Positions 29,805-37,753 of a stretch of DNA of 42,226 nucleotides are shown piece by piece. The DNA lies in the IMG/VR virus record IMGVR_UViG_3300030090_004760, positions 1-42,226 of that record; one strand, 5' to 3'. Position 1 is the stretch's first letter, and every line of letters starts with the position of its first letter. Under the pieces are notes generated by a model. The model ran no database searches, was not told the DNA's origin, and saw only the letters and a program-made list of their open reading frames with translations. A program made the translations under genes and the position numbers. The DNA comes from a virus.

Positions 29805-32699
29805 TTGCGTAAATTTTTATTGAGCCTATTATTGGTTACGAGTTTTGCATATTCTCAAACACCAATAATTAGACTTTTACAATCAAGACAATACAAGACA
29901 CCTAAGTTTTGGTGGAGAGACCAAGTTACTCAAGACTTGAGGACATACTTGGCCGATGACACGTCAACTCCTGCCTACAAGAATAATAACTTTGATGCTT
30001 GGAGAGACTCGGTCATGACTGTGGCCGTCACCCTTGATGACAATGGAGCTAGTGTAACTGCATTTCGTTTAGATTTAGTATTTGACAATGACCTATTTAC
30101 TTGGACTCATGATTCAACACACGTGGAAAAAGGTGCTTATATTAATAGTTGGACTGAGGGTGATAACGCTGAAAATGGTCATCACTATTCTTATGAGGTT
30201 GTTCACTATCCAAATGTCGGATACACCGATGGGATAGCTAGTAACGGTAATGAAAAATCAGCTAGTGATAATAGATACGATTGGTTAAGAATCACAATGG
30301 TATCCCACAATGGTGGTACACACACGTTTGGTAATGGTGACGGAAACCAAACCGAACTTTTGAAACTACACTTCAAGGTTGATGATGTGGCTGATAATTT
30401 TAATCCAAGAAGTTTTAGGGTAGCGACCGAGTATGAAAATAACACTGGGTATTACACGTACATTACAAATGGTAACTACGCATCAGCATACAAAGTTTAC
30501 GTTGATGGTAACTACGGAACTGAATCAACTAACTTGGATGGAGCAAGAGGAGATATAACATTACACCCAAAACTATTAGACGTTGAGGGATACTTTAGAT
30601 ATGCTGGTGGACATAGTAGAGCGGCTGGTGAATCGTGGAACACAAGACCAGAGAATACATATCCGTATTGGAAGATTAAGTTTGAATTAGATAGAAACGA
30701 AGCAAACTTCAATCCTCGTATTACTAACTGGTATAACTTGGAGGATATAGCTAATGATGCTAATACTGCTGACGAGGATGGTAGTGATGATGTTATCGGT
30801 GACCATTCCTCTACATTTAGATTTAATAAAAAGGCTCTCAATGGTAATACAGCGTCAACTGGTGATGCAACTTTACCTGGTGAGGGATTTTTAGGTATAT
30901 CATATTACGATTCAACTTATACCGATGATAAAGGATATTATAATATTCAACTACCGAGAAACAATAGATATCGTATATCGTTTTGGCCACCAGATGGGTC
31001 TGATGGAATACCTGGTCATACAATTCTTGAGTTGGATAGAGACGATATCACAACCGTAGCTGATGCTATTAAATCGTTTAACTTCCAATCAAGTAAACAT
31101 AAAAATTTTAATTCAGGTGGTACACGTATAGATACATTGACTGCTATTGAATACTTGATAGCTGATGTTGACGGTGATGATAAGTTTTTCTTAAATGATA
31201 CCTACATATTATGGTCGTACGTCTCAGGTATTATGAACAACTATACACACCACAATGGTAACTCTTATGAAGATTGGTCTACTATTGATAACTTCAATGG
31301 TAACAACACAAGTTACACATATTATCAAACAGTCAATGGTCAGTCAAGACCACAGAAATATGAGTTCACGGTTTATTGGGATGAGACCACAATAGCAGAA
31401 AAGTCAAGACTTGACAGAACAAATGAGAATCCAGCTTACTTTGTAAACAATAGTGCTGGTTGGGTAGATAGTTTAAAAGCTCCAATGACCGTAACGAAAG
31501 CTCTTGTAGATGCTCAAAAAGCACTAGACTTTGATGGTAACTTTGCAGGTCAGATAGAAATTATAAATCCGTTGATGAATGATGCTCAAACAGGTTTGGA
31601 CACACTACATTTAATTTTAGGTGCTGGTTATTCTGAGTGGCACAAAGATAGGTTACATGAGAGAAATAATCAAAAGGGAAATCCCGATTATTTGATGCCT
31701 GACATTGGATATTATTTTACTGGTGATGTAAACACCACAGGTACAAAAGTATCGGAGAGTGGTGGTGACGGATATCAAGATGATATAGCATCCAATATTA
31801 TGTATCACAGGTGGAAAGGTGTTAGTGCTCCAGGCCACCATGTAAATAAATTTAATCCTGAGTTTGGTTCAATGAATAAAGTTCAAATAAATGAAAGTGT
31901 TGAGCCTGACGTATATTTATCTTTACCAGCCGATTCAACTGTAAGAGTACAATCTGGTAATCAGATAGAGGTTCCTTTGACGATTATACCTGATGATAGT
32001 ATTATAGTCGCTGGGTTTGAGTTTGAAGTGGAGTTTGATACTAGAGCGTTAAAATTTATTGATATGAAAACCGATGTCCTACCAGGCCCTTGGATGACCT
32101 ATGTAAATGTACATGAACCAATAGGTGGTTGGCAAAAAGTTTCTTTTGGTGGTATTGATTATTCACCAAACAACGCACCAGAAACTTATCATATAACAAA
32201 AGAAATGATTGGTTTAAAACTTTTATTTGAAGCAGAGTTTCCTGAAGCCGAAGAACTATACACCGCACCAATTAAGTTTATTGGTAAAAGTGCAGCTTCG
32301 ACACCCAACGGAGAGGACTTGGTTGTACATAAGAGTGATGGTTTTGTAGAGGTATGGAACAAGTATTGGGCTTTTGGTGGTTCTAAACCTGATACTGAAA
32401 ACATAACGTACAATTATCCTAATCCTTTTAAAGATAATACAGTATTTCAATTTTACTTAAGTGAGTCCCAAAATGTTAAATTATATATTTTAAATTCAAT
32501 GGGACAAAGAGTCGGAACTTTATTAAACGAACACGTACTTGAAGGATTACATACTTTTGATTTTACAAATCAACCTAGTATCTGGATACCTGAGATGAGT
32601 GTTTATGAAAAACACCAAAAATTAGAGCCTGGTGTTTATATTTTTGTATTACAGACAGACAAAAAAATTAAGGCTAATAAGTTTACGGTAATAAAATAA
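29805..32699 (+). CDS. large secreted protein with T9SS C-terminal sorting domain and cohesin/dockerin-like parts
   Basis: I place the start at TTG 29805 (GGGGAG 8 nt upstream), giving 964 residues with a signal peptide RKFLLSLLLVTSFAYS, cleaved before QTP; a TTG at 29775 would add 10 residues and spoil the signal. A beta region near 45-230 (VMTVAVTLDDNGASVTAFRL) and one near 700-850 (IEVPLTIIPDDSIIVAGFEF, then FDTRALKFIDM) look like cohesin-type domains. DVDGDDKFFLNDTYILWSY (about 455-474) resembles a dockerin calcium loop, and GDVNTTGTKVSESGGDGYQD a second. The last 95 residues are a type A T9SS sorting domain: YNYPNPFKDNTVFQF, VKLYILNSMGQRV, LEPGVYIFVLQT, KANKFTVIK. The protein should cross the outer membrane through a host T9SS and stay on the surface or be released. 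Confidence 0.82.
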   Translation: MRKFLLSLLLVTSFAYSQTPIIRLLQSRQYKTPKFWWRDQVTQDLRTYLADDTSTPAYKNNNFDAWRDSVMTVAVTLDDNGASVTAFRLDLVFDNDLFTWTHDSTHVEKGAYINSWTEGDNAENGHHYSYEVVHYPNVGYTDGIASNGNEKSASDNRYDWLRITMVSHNGGTHTFGNGDGNQTELLKLHFKVDDVADNFNPRSFRVATEYENNTGYYTYITNGNYASAYKVYVDGNYGTESTNLDGARGDITLHPKLLDVEGYFRYAGGHSRAAGESWNTRPENTYPYWKIKFELDRNEANFNPRITNWYNLEDIANDANTADEDGSDDVIGDHSSTFRFNKKALNGNTASTGDATLPGEGFLGISYYDSTYTDDKGYYNIQLPRNNRYRISFWPPDGSDGIPGHTILELDRDDITTVADAIKSFNFQSSKHKNFNSGGTRIDTLTAIEYLIADVDGDDKFFLNDTYILWSYVSGIMNNYTHHNGNSYEDWSTIDNFNGNNTSYTYYQTVNGQSRPQKYEFTVYWDETTIAEKSRLDRTNENPAYFVNNSAGWVDSLKAPMTVTKALVDAQKALDFDGNFAGQIEIINPLMNDAQTGLDTLHLILGAGYSEWHKDRLHERNNQKGNPDYLMPDIGYYFTGDVNTTGTKVSESGGDGYQDDIASNIMYHRWKGVSAPGHHVNKFNPEFGSMNKVQINESVEPDVYLSLPADSTVRVQSGNQIEVPLTIIPDDSIIVAGFEFEVEFDTRALKFIDMKTDVLPGPWMTYVNVHEPIGGWQKVSFGGIDYSPNNAPETYHITKEMIGLKLLFEAEFPEAEELYTAPIKFIGKSAASTPNGEDLVVHKSDGFVEVWNKYWAFGGSKPDTENITYNYPNPFKDNTVFQFYLSESQNVKLYILNSMGQRVGTLLNEHVLEGLHTFDFTNQPSIWIPEMSVYEKHQKLEPGVYIFVLQTDKKIKANKFTVIK

Positions 32700-32806
32700 T
32701 GGGTGAATGGCAATTCTTTTTAGCACTAGGTGTAATGTTACCAGCATTGTATTGGACATTGAAGTTCATTGTATGGTTTGCTGATAAAGTAGAAAGAAAA
32801 AAATGA
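32699..32806 (+). CDS. 35-residue membrane peptide
   Basis: ATG 32699 overlaps the cargo gene stop (TAATG). The product MGEWQFFLALGVMLPALYWT continues LKFIVWFADKVERKK: one hydrophobic helix and a basic end. Its stop overlaps the next ATG (ATGA). The double coupling between cargo and barrel genes argues that it is translated. Confidence 0.55.
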   Translation: MGEWQFFLALGVMLPALYWTLKFIVWFADKVERKK

Positions 32807-33651
32807 AAAAAATATTTTTAACATTATTACTTTTTAGTAATATATTCGCACAAGCAAATAGATTATTGATGCTATCACCATCAGCTCACACGAGTTCGAT
32901 TGGTAATGTGATGTTACCCATGATGAGTCCAGCTAGAAATCATCTTGACCCAGATAAAATTAGTTTTAGTAGGGTAAATTGGTTAGGTAATATCGTTGGT
33001 GACATGAACTATATGCATATAAATTTAGCTAAAGGTTCATTTGATTTCAATACTTTGATATTTAATTATGGGGAGCAGTTAGAGACTGACATAAGTGGTG
33101 TAGTGACTGGTAAGTTTTCACCAATGAGCTCTATATGGGGTGTTAGTTGGGGTGGTAATATAAAAGGATATAATGTTGGTGTAACTGCTAAAGTAATACA
33201 ACATGATTTATATGTGCAAAAAACATTCGGCACAGCTTTCGACGTAGCTACTTATCTACCAAAAGTATATAAAGATTTAGATGTGGATATAGCTATAAGG
33301 AACTTTGGTGTTGCACCAACCTTTGGTAATTTTAAAACTAAACTACCAACTAGTTTAAATGTTGCTTTAACATATCCGTATAAACAATGGATGTTTTATG
33401 AACAACATAACGTCATGAAGCAACACATGACATCTGGTTTTGGAGTATCATATAAATATGAAGTAAAAGACCAAGGTATAATATTCGGTAAAGTTGGATA
33501 TTTCATTGATGAGATGCATAATCTCACATATCCAACGTTCGGATTAGATTTAAAATATGATAGGTATTTTATAGGCATGAGTTATATTTATGGAGACGAG
33601 ACGTTACCTGTTAGTAACACTTTTAGATTAACGATAAACTTGGAGATATAA
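32803..33651 (+). CDS. PorV/PorQ-like outer-membrane beta-barrel (T9SS shuttle family)
   Basis: A 282-residue protein with a signal peptide (MKKIFLTLLLFSNIFAQ). The mature start LMLSPSAHTSSIGNVMLPMM matches the family's L..P.SARA.ALGG pattern. Further matches: KISFSRVNWLGNIVGDMNYM, FDFNTLIFNYGEQLETD, then GKFSPMSSIWGVSWGG, IRNFGVAPTFGNFKTKLPTSLNVAL, and paired strands to the end. This is the layout of the PorQ/PorV group, 14-strand FadL-like barrels that carry T9SS cargo from the translocon to the anchoring complex. It directly follows a gene whose product has a T9SS sorting domain, so a cargo/shuttle pair is the natural reading. The end, NTFRLTINLEI, ends as an outer-membrane barrel should. 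Confidence 0.75.
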   Translation: MKKIFLTLLLFSNIFAQANRLLMLSPSAHTSSIGNVMLPMMSPARNHLDPDKISFSRVNWLGNIVGDMNYMHINLAKGSFDFNTLIFNYGEQLETDISGVVTGKFSPMSSIWGVSWGGNIKGYNVGVTAKVIQHDLYVQKTFGTAFDVATYLPKVYKDLDVDIAIRNFGVAPTFGNFKTKLPTSLNVALTYPYKQWMFYEQHNVMKQHMTSGFGVSYKYEVKDQGIIFGKVGYFIDEMHNLTYPTFGLDLKYDRYFIGMSYIYGDETLPVSNTFRLTINLEI

Positions 33652-33652
33652 G

Positions 33653-33712
33653 ATGAGAGATTGTGAATGTATGTGTTGTGGTGATGGTTGTATTTGTGAT
33701 AGCTGTTGTTAA
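33653..33712 (+). CDS. 19-residue cysteine-rich microprotein
   Basis: ATG 33653 has GGAG 8 nt upstream and opens MRDCECMCCGDGCICDSCC, with eight cysteines in 19 residues, then TAA 33710-33712. The stop overlaps the AAGGAG of the next gene. The Cys density (C-x-C, C-C, C-x-C, C-C) suggests a metal-binding, metallothionein-like peptide or a disulfide-rich one. Support is the ribosome site, the tight packing and the unlikely composition; the length is below what statistics can prove. Confidence 0.5.
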   Translation: MRDCECMCCGDGCICDSCC

Positions 33713-33723
33713 GGAGAAATAAA

Positions 33724-34116
33724 ATGGCAAAGAAAAACGTAGTCGATGCAGAAGCTGCAGTCGAGGAAATAAAAAATAAAAAGTTTGGATTATCAATTCA
33801 AAATATTATAGCACTTGTTACCGTGTTATCAACTGGTATAGCAGGTTGGTATAGTTTTACAGGTCGTATTGATGGTTTAGAAGAAATTGTCACGGGTTTT
33901 GCAGAAGCTAGTGATATAGAGTTGGTGACAACTAAACTTGATAAGTATGATGAAGACTTTAAATATCTTCGTGAGAAAGTTGATGGTATGAAAGCACCTA
34001 AAATAAAATCTTACGATGGAGATATTATTAAATTAAAAAATGAAATCAATAAATTAAAAGGTGAAATCGCTAGATTGGAAAAATTATTAAAAGACCCTTT
34101 ATCTGATTTCAGATAG
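33724..34116 (+). CDS. membrane-anchored coiled-coil protein
   Basis: A 130-residue product from ATG 33724 with AAGGAG 7 nt upstream; a longer frame would start inside the cysteine microprotein gene and is rejected. One membrane helix at about 26-46 (IQNIIALVTVLSTGIAGWYS), then an extended helical domain (KLDKYDEDFKYLREKVDGM; IKLKNEINKLKGEIARLEKL). The topology suits an inner-membrane protein with a periplasmic coiled coil, like an inner spanin, or a phage tape-like anchor. No family recognised. Confidence 0.7.
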   Translation: MAKKNVVDAEAAVEEIKNKKFGLSIQNIIALVTVLSTGIAGWYSFTGRIDGLEEIVTGFAEASDIELVTTKLDKYDEDFKYLREKVDGMKAPKIKSYDGDIIKLKNEINKLKGEIARLEKLLKDPLSDFR

Positions 34117-34124
34117 GAGATAAA

Positions 34125-34532
34125 ATGAAAAAAGAAATAAAGTTTTGGTTATCAGTAGGTATCATTTTAGCATTATCCATAGGTTCTCAATTACTAGGTC
34201 AAGATGTGTATGATGCTCCTGAAGAAGTTGATAAAGCTATTTCAAGACAAGAGCTACGAGATAAAAGAGCTGATAGAGAAATTATTAGACAAGAGTTGGT
34301 AAGAAACCAAATGATAGTTAATCAAGAGTTAAAACGATTTGAAGAACGTCATAAAAAGTTACATAAAAAAGATAAAAGTTTATCAAACTCAAGATTAGTG
34401 ATTTCGTATTTTCTTATTGGAGCGGCTGGTTACTATTTGGGTTACTTAGCTAGTAAAGAAGATATGAAAAAAGGAAAAAAAGCTAGGATGATGTATGGTA
34501 AAAAATTAAAAGATGATGGGAAAAAAATATGA
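34125..34532 (+). CDS. two-helix membrane protein with charged periplasmic or cytoplasmic loop
   Basis: A 135-residue protein. The N-terminal helix (FWLSVGIILALSIGSQLLGQ) could be a signal peptide or anchor; a long charged helix follows (AISRQELRDKRADREIIRQE), then a second membrane segment (LVISYFLIGAAGYYLGYLA, about 89-107) and a basic tail. It overlaps the CsgG-like gene by 4 bases (ATGA). It may be an assembly or anchor partner of the envelope module. No family recognised. Confidence 0.65.
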   Translation: MKKEIKFWLSVGIILALSIGSQLLGQDVYDAPEEVDKAISRQELRDKRADREIIRQELVRNQMIVNQELKRFEERHKKLHKKDKSLSNSRLVISYFLIGAAGYYLGYLASKEDMKKGKKARMMYGKKLKDDGKKI

Positions 34533-35164
34533 TTAAATTATTACCTTTACTATTAGTATTTTTCGGTTGTGCCGCTTCGGTATCAACTGAACAATACGTT
34601 GGTGAATATGAGAAACAAAAATCATTAGATGAAGTTGAAGTAACTAAAGTAGATGGATTAAAACTTTATGACTTGAAGTTTAACAAAGAGTTAGAAGAAA
34701 GATATCCTGAACTTGCAGAGAAACGAGTTTCTATGGGTTTGGTTCAAGAACTTCAAAACGTAATATCTTATATCGGTAGATTTAACTTAGTTGAAGCTGA
34801 AAGAGATATGCAGTTGTTGATTATGAATGACTTGAAAGCTAATAAAGCTAAGATTACAAAAGCAAAATATTCAGCTAGTGTAAGTATCTATGACTTTGGT
34901 GTAAATCTAAAAGAAGAAATCAAAGCAGGTAAAGTAGAAACAATCAACGAAACATTTGTTGGTATACAAGTAAAACTTATCAACAATGAAAATACACAAT
35001 ATGTTGTAGGTAGTGGAAGAGGTACTGCTTCAACCATAGGTAAAGGATTCTTGATGAATCCAAATATGGCTTGGAATCAGAGTTCACTTAGTTCCGCATC
35101 AAATAAAGCTATGGAGACAGCCGTAGTCAATGTTATAAAAGCTATTGACAGACGAGGTTGGTAA
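34529..35164 (+). CDS. CsgG-family-like outer-membrane lipoprotein
   Basis: A 211-residue protein with a lipoprotein-type start: hydrophobic MIKLLPLLLVFFG followed by Cys 14 (FFGC; Phe at -2 is not canonical). The mature part has a helix-rich middle (LVQELQNVISYIGRFNLVEAE, as CsgG's ...F.vveR) and the beta region YSASVSIYDFGVNLKEEI, IQVKLINNENTQYVVGSGRG, ending ASNKAMETAVVNVIKAIDRRG, the pattern of the CsgG nucleotide-binding-like fold. CsgG forms a ring-shaped secretion pore for curli in the outer membrane; the two transmembrane beta segments can be placed only loosely here. CsgG-like genes have, as I recall, been noticed in other marine phages with unknown role. Confidence 0.65.
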   Translation: MIKLLPLLLVFFGCAASVSTEQYVGEYEKQKSLDEVEVTKVDGLKLYDLKFNKELEERYPELAEKRVSMGLVQELQNVISYIGRFNLVEAERDMQLLIMNDLKANKAKITKAKYSASVSIYDFGVNLKEEIKAGKVETINETFVGIQVKLINNENTQYVVGSGRGTASTIGKGFLMNPNMAWNQSSLSSASNKAMETAVVNVIKAIDRRGW

Positions 35165-35169
35165 TATGA

Positions 35170-36150
35170 ATGAGGCAGAGGTTATTAAGTTTTTTATTTC
35201 TACTGAGTAGTATCTCTGCCCAATCATTCTTTTATAGTTATATAGACCCTTGTGAACAAACTACTGTAAGAACATCTACAATATTACAGAATGGTGTTCA
35301 AGGGTTTCAAGTCACGTACTACAATCGTACAAAATTCTTTACATTAGAACAAGTAATAAGTGGTGAGTTAGAACAATGGACTCAAGACGTATATAGAGAT
35401 TTTGAGAACTTGTTTCCTTGTGCCGTTAGAGTTGCAGAGGAAGTTTTATCATCAGTTATAGCTGATAACGTTACAGAACAATTTACCAAAAGTGATATCA
35501 GTAATGACCCAACTCAAGTAAACTATGCAATACGCTCTACACAAAGTTCTGATAGGTGGGTGACTCAATTCAATAGTGTTTATACTGCCACATCCTTTGA
35601 TGGTAACAGTAGGCATGATGGTAATTTTAATTTTACTGATGACTTTAGGAAGACCTCAATTACTTACGGAAGAGGTTTTAGATGGAAAGCTAAAAAACAA
35701 AATGTTCAATTATCAGTAAGTGGTTTGACTTATCAGACATTTGAGGGTTGGGATTGGTTATTATCTAGCTCAGTTGCTAAATCATTACAAAAGAAAAACT
35801 CAGAAGCTGCGGTGTTAACAGCTAGTTACGGTAGTGTTAGTGGTGTCGGATTCGGAAATATAACGGGTTTATACGCGATGAGGTATCCAGCTGAATTTAG
35901 TTTTGGTAGAGTTACTTTTTCCAATTATATTGCGTACACATTATTGCGTTATTATGAAGGGAATATTGATGGTGGTAGATATTTATTTCTACGAAGTCCT
36001 ATAATCTTCTTTCCAACTGTATCGTTTGATTGGAAAGTTGGAACAGCTTTTACGTTTAATGTTGGTATATCAATGGGATATAACACGGTTGTGAATGATT
36101 ATGGAGAACGTAATAAAACATTATCCATTTTATTTGGAACTTACTTTTAG
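35170..36150 (+). CDS. outer-membrane beta-barrel protein between two CsgG-like genes
   Basis: A 326-residue protein with a signal peptide (RLLSFLFLLSSISAQS). The first 90 mature residues form a small domain with two cysteines (DPCEQTT and LFPCAVR), possibly a disulfide, and a segment QGFQVTYYNRTKFFTLEQ loosely like CsgF. From about residue 130 on, alternating aromatic strands (TSITYGRGFRWKAKKQNVQL; FNVGISMGYNTVVNDYG; KTLSILFGTYF) are those of an outer-membrane barrel that ends in Phe. GAGG lies upstream of ATG 35170. A partner for the CsgG-like proteins is likely from its place between them; the family is unknown. Confidence 0.65.
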   Translation: MRQRLLSFLFLLSSISAQSFFYSYIDPCEQTTVRTSTILQNGVQGFQVTYYNRTKFFTLEQVISGELEQWTQDVYRDFENLFPCAVRVAEEVLSSVIADNVTEQFTKSDISNDPTQVNYAIRSTQSSDRWVTQFNSVYTATSFDGNSRHDGNFNFTDDFRKTSITYGRGFRWKAKKQNVQLSVSGLTYQTFEGWDWLLSSSVAKSLQKKNSEAAVLTASYGSVSGVGFGNITGLYAMRYPAEFSFGRVTFSNYIAYTLLRYYEGNIDGGRYLFLRSPIIFFPTVSFDWKVGTAFTFNVGISMGYNTVVNDYGERNKTLSILFGTYF

Positions 36151-36159
36151 GAGAAATTA

Positions 36160-36675
36160 ATGAAAAAATTATTCTTGACTTTTACATTATTTGGTTGTAT
36201 ATTAGGACAAGAGCTTCCACAACCAGCACTGATTGGTGTGGATTTAAAAAAACCCACTTTAAAAATAAGTAAGATTGTTGTGGATAAAAACACAGGTATT
36301 GTAGACAAAAGAATCACGATGGGTCTCCCAGAATTATTAGAGGAAGCTTTTCAAAACAGTAAATATGTTTTAGTCGATAGTGATAACGCAGATTTCGTAG
36401 CATCATCAGAACTAATATGGTATGGACGACCAGATGAGGCATTTAGTATTATTGGGTTGTTTAATCGTCGTAAATCCGAGACTGAGATAAGATTAAATGT
36501 AATCATTACAGAGGTCGCAACTCAAAAGAAGATTGTCAGTAGGGGAATAGGTACTATTCAAACAGACATCGCTTCGGCTGGTTTACAAATTGAAGAGAAC
36601 ATTCCTTTTAACAGAAGTGAATTGGGTGGTGCTGTCAGAAAAGCAATCGATGAGGCAACTAAACAACTAAAATGA
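36160..36675 (+). CDS. second CsgG-like secreted protein
   Basis: A 171-residue protein with a signal sequence; Cys 13 in LFGC may be a lipid site, or signal peptidase may cut after LGQ. The pattern LKISKIVVDKNTGIVDKRIT, then GLPELLEEAFQNSKYVLVDS, LNVIITEVATQKKIVSRGIG and FNRSELGGAVRKAIDEATKQ follows the order of CsgG-family proteins (helix after the G-LP..L..A segment, central strands, C-terminal helix). It is shorter than E. coli CsgG (277 residues including signal). AGGAG precedes the ATG. It overlaps the next gene. Confidence 0.6.
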   Translation: MKKLFLTFTLFGCILGQELPQPALIGVDLKKPTLKISKIVVDKNTGIVDKRITMGLPELLEEAFQNSKYVLVDSDNADFVASSELIWYGRPDEAFSIIGLFNRRKSETEIRLNVIITEVATQKKIVSRGIGTIQTDIASAGLQIEENIPFNRSELGGAVRKAIDEATKQLK

Positions 36676-37616
36676 TTAAACTTAAAGATTTATTAACAGA
36701 AATTGGCAAAGATGGTACGGTTTGGATAGGTAACGAAACTTATCCAGCTCATACCCAAACTGCTTTAAATTGGATGAGACGACAATACATACCCCTCACA
36801 CCAAAGGTGGTTGAAAAGATTGTGGGTAAAAAAATACCTGTTAAGAGTTTTCACATCACAGGACCTGAAAGTTTACATAGAATGAAAAATGTGTTGAATA
36901 GTAAAAAATCACTATCAACATTTACGATGACAAATAAAGACGAGAAGCTAGCAAAGGGTGGTGGTATACAAACCAAAGGTGGTATAATATTTTATATAGA
37001 GGGAAATCTATTAGCACAAAAAACGATTGATTTTGATACCGTGCCTGATAAAACTGGTCGTAGATGGGTTGATTCATTTAATATATTTGGTGATAGACAG
37101 ACCTGGCCTGCTATGGTCAAAAAAGCTAAACTTGGTTGGGAAAAGATAGAAAAAGAAATGGACAAGATTGGAAAAAAATATTACGATAGATGGATGTTAC
37201 CAGGTGATGACCCTAATAATCTTTCATATGAGGAGTACAAAGAGTTAGCCAAAAAAGAACAAGGCCCTCTCATAGCAAAAATGATAAAAGATTATATTGA
37301 TTTAGCAAATAAAGCGTTAAAAACAAATAAGAAAAAATTTATCAATAGTTTGATAACACCACCTTATAAAGGGAGCACGGGTTGGTGGAATGAGATATTA
37401 GTTTATAATGTGAACATTGTTGATATGTTTGTATTGAAAAGGGTTTTACCAACAAGTGGGCCTGGTGACCCAGCTACTTATGAGGCAAGAAAGACCATGG
37501 AAGAACTTGAAAAACTAGCTTCAGCCGCAACTGGTAATGACCCAATCACAGTAGGAACACCGGCACAATACAGAAAATGGTTTGCAAAAAGAGGAGGTAA
37601 GATTGTATCATCGTGA
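36672..37616 (+). CDS. MIKLK-leader protein, possibly ADP-ribosyltransferase-like
   Basis: A 314-residue protein. The N-terminus MIKLKDLLTE resembles a T4 capsid-targeting peptide with a cleavage-type end (L-x-x-E). Then VKSFHITGPESLHRMKNVLN followed by KKSLSTFT (about 57-84) and GGIIFYIEGN recall the fold of ADP-ribosyltransferase enzymes (basic residue, STF strand, later strand), but no Glu-x-Glu motif can be fixed. The rest is helical and basic (EKIEKEMDKIGKKYYDRWM), with a Gly-rich end. In T4, Alt is a head-packaged ADP-ribosyltransferase with such a leader. The enzyme reading is only a suggestion. Confidence 0.55.
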   Translation: MIKLKDLLTEIGKDGTVWIGNETYPAHTQTALNWMRRQYIPLTPKVVEKIVGKKIPVKSFHITGPESLHRMKNVLNSKKSLSTFTMTNKDEKLAKGGGIQTKGGIIFYIEGNLLAQKTIDFDTVPDKTGRRWVDSFNIFGDRQTWPAMVKKAKLGWEKIEKEMDKIGKKYYDRWMLPGDDPNNLSYEEYKELAKKEQGPLIAKMIKDYIDLANKALKTNKKKFINSLITPPYKGSTGWWNEILVYNVNIVDMFVLKRVLPTSGPGDPATYEARKTMEELEKLASAATGNDPITVGTPAQYRKWFAKRGGKIVSS

Positions 37617-37753
37617 TAAAACACTTGAAACAAAATAACATTGGATATTGGTCACATTGGTGGAGAGCTATGAAATGTGGATTAGCTCTTATTATACACG
37701 CTTGGTTACCCGATGTTTTAACGGATTATGCTAGTAAGGAATTATCTAAATGA
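37613..37753 (+). CDS. DUF6356-like small membrane protein
   Basis: GTG 37613 overlaps the previous stop and opens a 46-residue frame. HLKQNNIGYWSHWWRAMKCG and then LALIIHAWLPDVL match the DUF6356 pattern (HL.e....Y..H...A...g..L..a.....HA..P), a small membrane family of unknown function in bacteria and phages. One membrane helix (about 27-41). The stop overlaps the next ATG (ATGA). Confidence 0.65.
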   Translation: MIKHLKQNNIGYWSHWWRAMKCGLALIIHAWLPDVLTDYASKELSK

